Assembly (NCBI GenBank): GCA_942493305.1
Contig: OW818686.1
Location: forward strand, 3,534,001-3,598,000
Source: UBA7672 sp030824255
GTDB taxonomy: Bacteria; Pseudomonadota; Alphaproteobacteria; Caulobacterales; Hyphomonadaceae
Direction of reading: 5' to 3'
Length of the DNA: 64,000 nt
Shown here: one piece after another, positions 62,039 to 64,000 of the stretch
Layout of the letters: each line of letters opens with the position of its first letter
How positions within the stretch are numbered: the stretch's first letter is position 1
Translations under genes and position numbers: made by a program
The notes under the pieces: model-generated
Databases searched by the model: none
Told to the model about the DNA's origin: nothing
The model's input: only the letters and a program-made list of their open reading frames with translations

Positions 62039-64000
62039 ATGACTCAGGCCCCCTGGAGTGTGAAAGGGATCGACCCGAAGGCGCGGTCGGTTGCCCGTGA
62101 ACGCGCCCAGCGTCAGGGCGTGACCCTCGGTCAGTATCTGAATTCCCTTCTGCTTGAAGGCGATGAGGGCGAATTCCAGGAAGTGAATTTAGGTGCCCCC
62201 CTGCCCCGCGCCGCGGCGGCGGACAGCGACCTGCGTCGCATGTCCCACGAGATCGACATGCTGTCCCAGCGTCTGGAGGCCTCCACCTCCCGCTCGGCTC
62301 GCTCGGTCTCGGGCATCGACAAGTCCATCCTGGGCCTCATGGGCAAGGTCGACGCCTCCGGCAAGGCCCAGCTCCACGCCCTTGAGCGCGTCACCCGCGC
62401 CATGGGGGAAATCGAGGCGACTCAGAGCGCCCTGCGTACCCGCATCGACAGCCTTGAATCCGAAACCCGCGCCAGCGAGACCCTCGACGGCCTGAAATCC
62501 CTCGAAGCCTCACTCGGCCGCCTGTCCGAAACCTTGCACGTTCGCATGAACGACGCCGAACGGGAGCAGCACCAGCTCCGCACCCTGTTCGACGAAAAGG
62601 TCGGTGAAGTCTCCTCGCGCGTCGACGACGTCGCCCGTTCGGTCGATCAGGTCGTCAACAACGCCGTGCGCACCAATCAGGCTGGCGTAAACGGCCGTAT
62701 TGACGAGATCGAAGAGAAGATCACCTCCAGCGAGCGCCGCATCGAAGCCGGCATCTCCAAGATTGCGGACGCCGCTTCTCGCTTTGAACTGTTCGAAACC
62801 AAGGCAGAGCGGGCCGTCAGCGACACCACCTGGCGCATGGAACGCGCGCTGGAGTCGAACCTCACGCGCTCGCGCGCCATGTCGAAGGAAGTCCTCGACC
62901 GCGTTGACGCCATCGACGAAAAGACCCGCGAAGCAATGAACTCGCTGGGGGAAGCGGTCGCCCGCATCAGCGATCGCGTCAACCGCACCGAACGCAAGAC
63001 CGACACCGCTGTGGGCGTTCTCGAGCGCGCCGTCACGGAGATCGACGAGCGCGTCCATCGCGGCGGAACGTCGTCCGAAGACATGGCCCAGCTCCAGCAG
63101 GCCTTCCAGAAACGCATCGACAGCTTGTCCGAAGACATCTCCCGTCCGATGCAGACCATGCGCGCGGATATGGAGCGCCGCATCGACGATGCCGTTCGGT
63201 CCGGCAATCCGGAAAAAGTGGAGCGCCTCGAACGCACGATCCGCGACCTGCAACAGCAGATCCAGGTCTCCGAAGCCCGACAGGCAGACGCCATTGAGCA
63301 GATGAGCACGCAGGTTGACCGCCTGTCCCGCGCCGTGGATGAGCGGCTGCGCGCCGTTGAATCGCGCGACGACCGCCGCTCCATCGAAGACGTCCGTCGC
63401 GAAATCGCGAGCCTCGCGGACACGATCGACGCCCGCCTCGGCAAGGAAGTGGGAAAAATTAACGCGGTTATCGACGACAAGATGCAGCTGCTCGAACAGC
63501 GCAGCGCCGGCGCCATCGACGCGGTGGGAGAACAGATCGCACTCGTCGCCGAACGCCTGCAGCACCGTCACGATGAAAGCCTCCAGCGCGTCAACGAGCG
63601 GATTGCGGAATCCGCGCTCGCCGCCCGCCCGCTCGACAGCACCGAAATCGACCGTCTTGCCGATCGCCTCGACGAGCGCGTCAAGGAAAGTGAACATCGC
63701 AGCGCGCTGGCTATCGGCCAGATCGGCGAACAGGTTGCCCGCGCCGTTGAACGCCTGCAGTCGCAATCGCAGGACTCGCAGCGCGCTGTCGCCGACCGTC
63801 TTGCCGAAAGCGGCCGCTCCTATGAAGCGCGCCTCACGGACGTGCTTTCCGAAGTCCAGCGCCGAATGGACGAGTCCGCCGAACAGGCCGTCGCCGCGCT
63901 GACGCCGGTGCAGAAAACTGTGTCCTCGCTCGCCCGCCGCCTCGAAGTCATGGAGGACGGCCCCCGCGCGCCACAACAGCAGCCGGAAATCTCGCGCGAT
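62039..64000 (+). CDS. podJ: PodJ-like polar localisation factor, N-terminal part (cut by window edge)
   Basis: At least 654 residues; the frame is open to the window edge. The N-terminus MTQAPWSVKGIDPKARSVAR, with GVTLGQYLNSLLLEG following, is the conserved head of Caulobacterales PodJ-like proteins. From about residue 60 the chain is a long, charged coiled coil (repeated IDxxxxRVDxIDEKxR-type heptads). PodJ nucleates the new cell pole and recruits pili and signalling proteins in Caulobacter. The TM and periplasmic parts expected later are outside the window, so a related coiled-coil/SEL1 protein is not excluded. Confidence 0.86.
   Translation, partial: MTQAPWSVKGIDPKARSVARERAQRQGVTLGQYLNSLLLEGDEGEFQEVNLGAPLPRAAAADSDLRRMSHEIDMLSQRLEASTSRSARSVSGIDKSILGLMGKVDASGKAQLHALERVTRAMGEIEATQSALRTRIDSLESETRASETLDGLKSLEASLGRLSETLHVRMNDAEREQHQLRTLFDEKVGEVSSRVDDVARSVDQVVNNAVRTNQAGVNGRIDEIEEKITSSERRIEAGISKIADAASRFELFETKAERAVSDTTWRMERALESNLTRSRAMSKEVLDRVDAIDEKTREAMNSLGEAVARISDRVNRTERKTDTAVGVLERAVTEIDERVHRGGTSSEDMAQLQQAFQKRIDSLSEDISRPMQTMRADMERRIDDAVRSGNPEKVERLERTIRDLQQQIQVSEARQADAIEQMSTQVDRLSRAVDERLRAVESRDDRRSIEDVRREIASLADTIDARLGKEVGKINAVIDDKMQLLEQRSAGAIDAVGEQIALVAERLQHRHDESLQRVNERIAESALAARPLDSTEIDRLADRLDERVKESEHRSALAIGQIGEQVARAVERLQSQSQDSQRAVADRLAESGRSYEARLTDVLSEVQRRMDESAEQAVAALTPVQKTVSSLARRLEVMEDGPRAPQQQPEISRD

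Overview
The window looks like a chromosomal segment of a GC-rich alphaproteobacterium of the Caulobacterales type, most likely close to Hyphomonadaceae. This is an inference. It rests on a PodJ-like polarity protein preceded by a CtrA-type TTAA-N7-TTAA site and two GANTC (CcrM-type) sites, an overlapping divK-pleD pair, a petP-petR-type regulator pair next to ilvE, and an alphaproteobacterial cytochrome oxidase operon (ctaC-ctaD-ctaB-small TM protein-ctaG-ctaE-DUF983-SURF1-thrC-M16 peptidase). No rRNA, tRNA, CRISPR array, insertion sequence or prophage was seen.

Layout. 1-9184 (minus strand) is the aa3 cytochrome c oxidase operon with its assembly factors, running into threonine synthase and an M16 peptidase cut by the window edge. 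An extra five-TM protein sits between ctaE and the DUF983 gene. 9349-25215 is housekeeping: a TPR protein, TldD, a POT peptide transporter, GshA, RsmE, UbiA, a DUF4163/DUF3298-like protein, TadA, RsmD, a CPBP protease, quinone oxidoreductase, RNase HII, a tyrosine phosphatase, an M23 lipoprotein, DUF2093, and the cell-cycle regulators PleD and DivK. 25382-26689 is DNA polymerase IV. 26690-29386 is a short accessory insert with lower GC, carrying small ORFs, a DUF1905 protein and a coiled-coil Mrr-type nuclease.

29387-35954 (plus strand) holds RidA, GDPD, a FemAB/GNAT-like protein, a HIT protein and an overlapping GT4/GH130 pair that may make and recycle a beta-mannan. 35951-47479 holds an acetamidase-like lipoprotein, IlvE, the MarR/OmpR/histidine kinase set, small membrane proteins, ProC, YbjN, UbiK, Lgt, MidA, PgeF and Prs. 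47638-50266 has a hypothetical gene with a REP-like tail, then a C5 cytosine methyltransferase, a lysine-rich DNA-binding-like protein and a Vsr mismatch endonuclease. 50322-55668 is envelope-related: a Pro/Ala-rich protein, three exported proteins or lipoproteins, and an S9 peptidase. 55729-61811 is a fatty-acid beta-oxidation cluster (fadB/J, a small TM protein, thiolase, acyl-CoA dehydrogenase) headed by a MerR regulator. 62039 to the end is the podJ-like gene, cut by the right edge.

Most genes are ordinary. The parts most worth a second look are the GT4/GH130 pair, the Mrr island, the methyltransferase/lysine-rich/Vsr group, the 20-bp palindrome before the OmpA-like lipoprotein gene, the tandem hairpins after gshA, and the podJ promoter.
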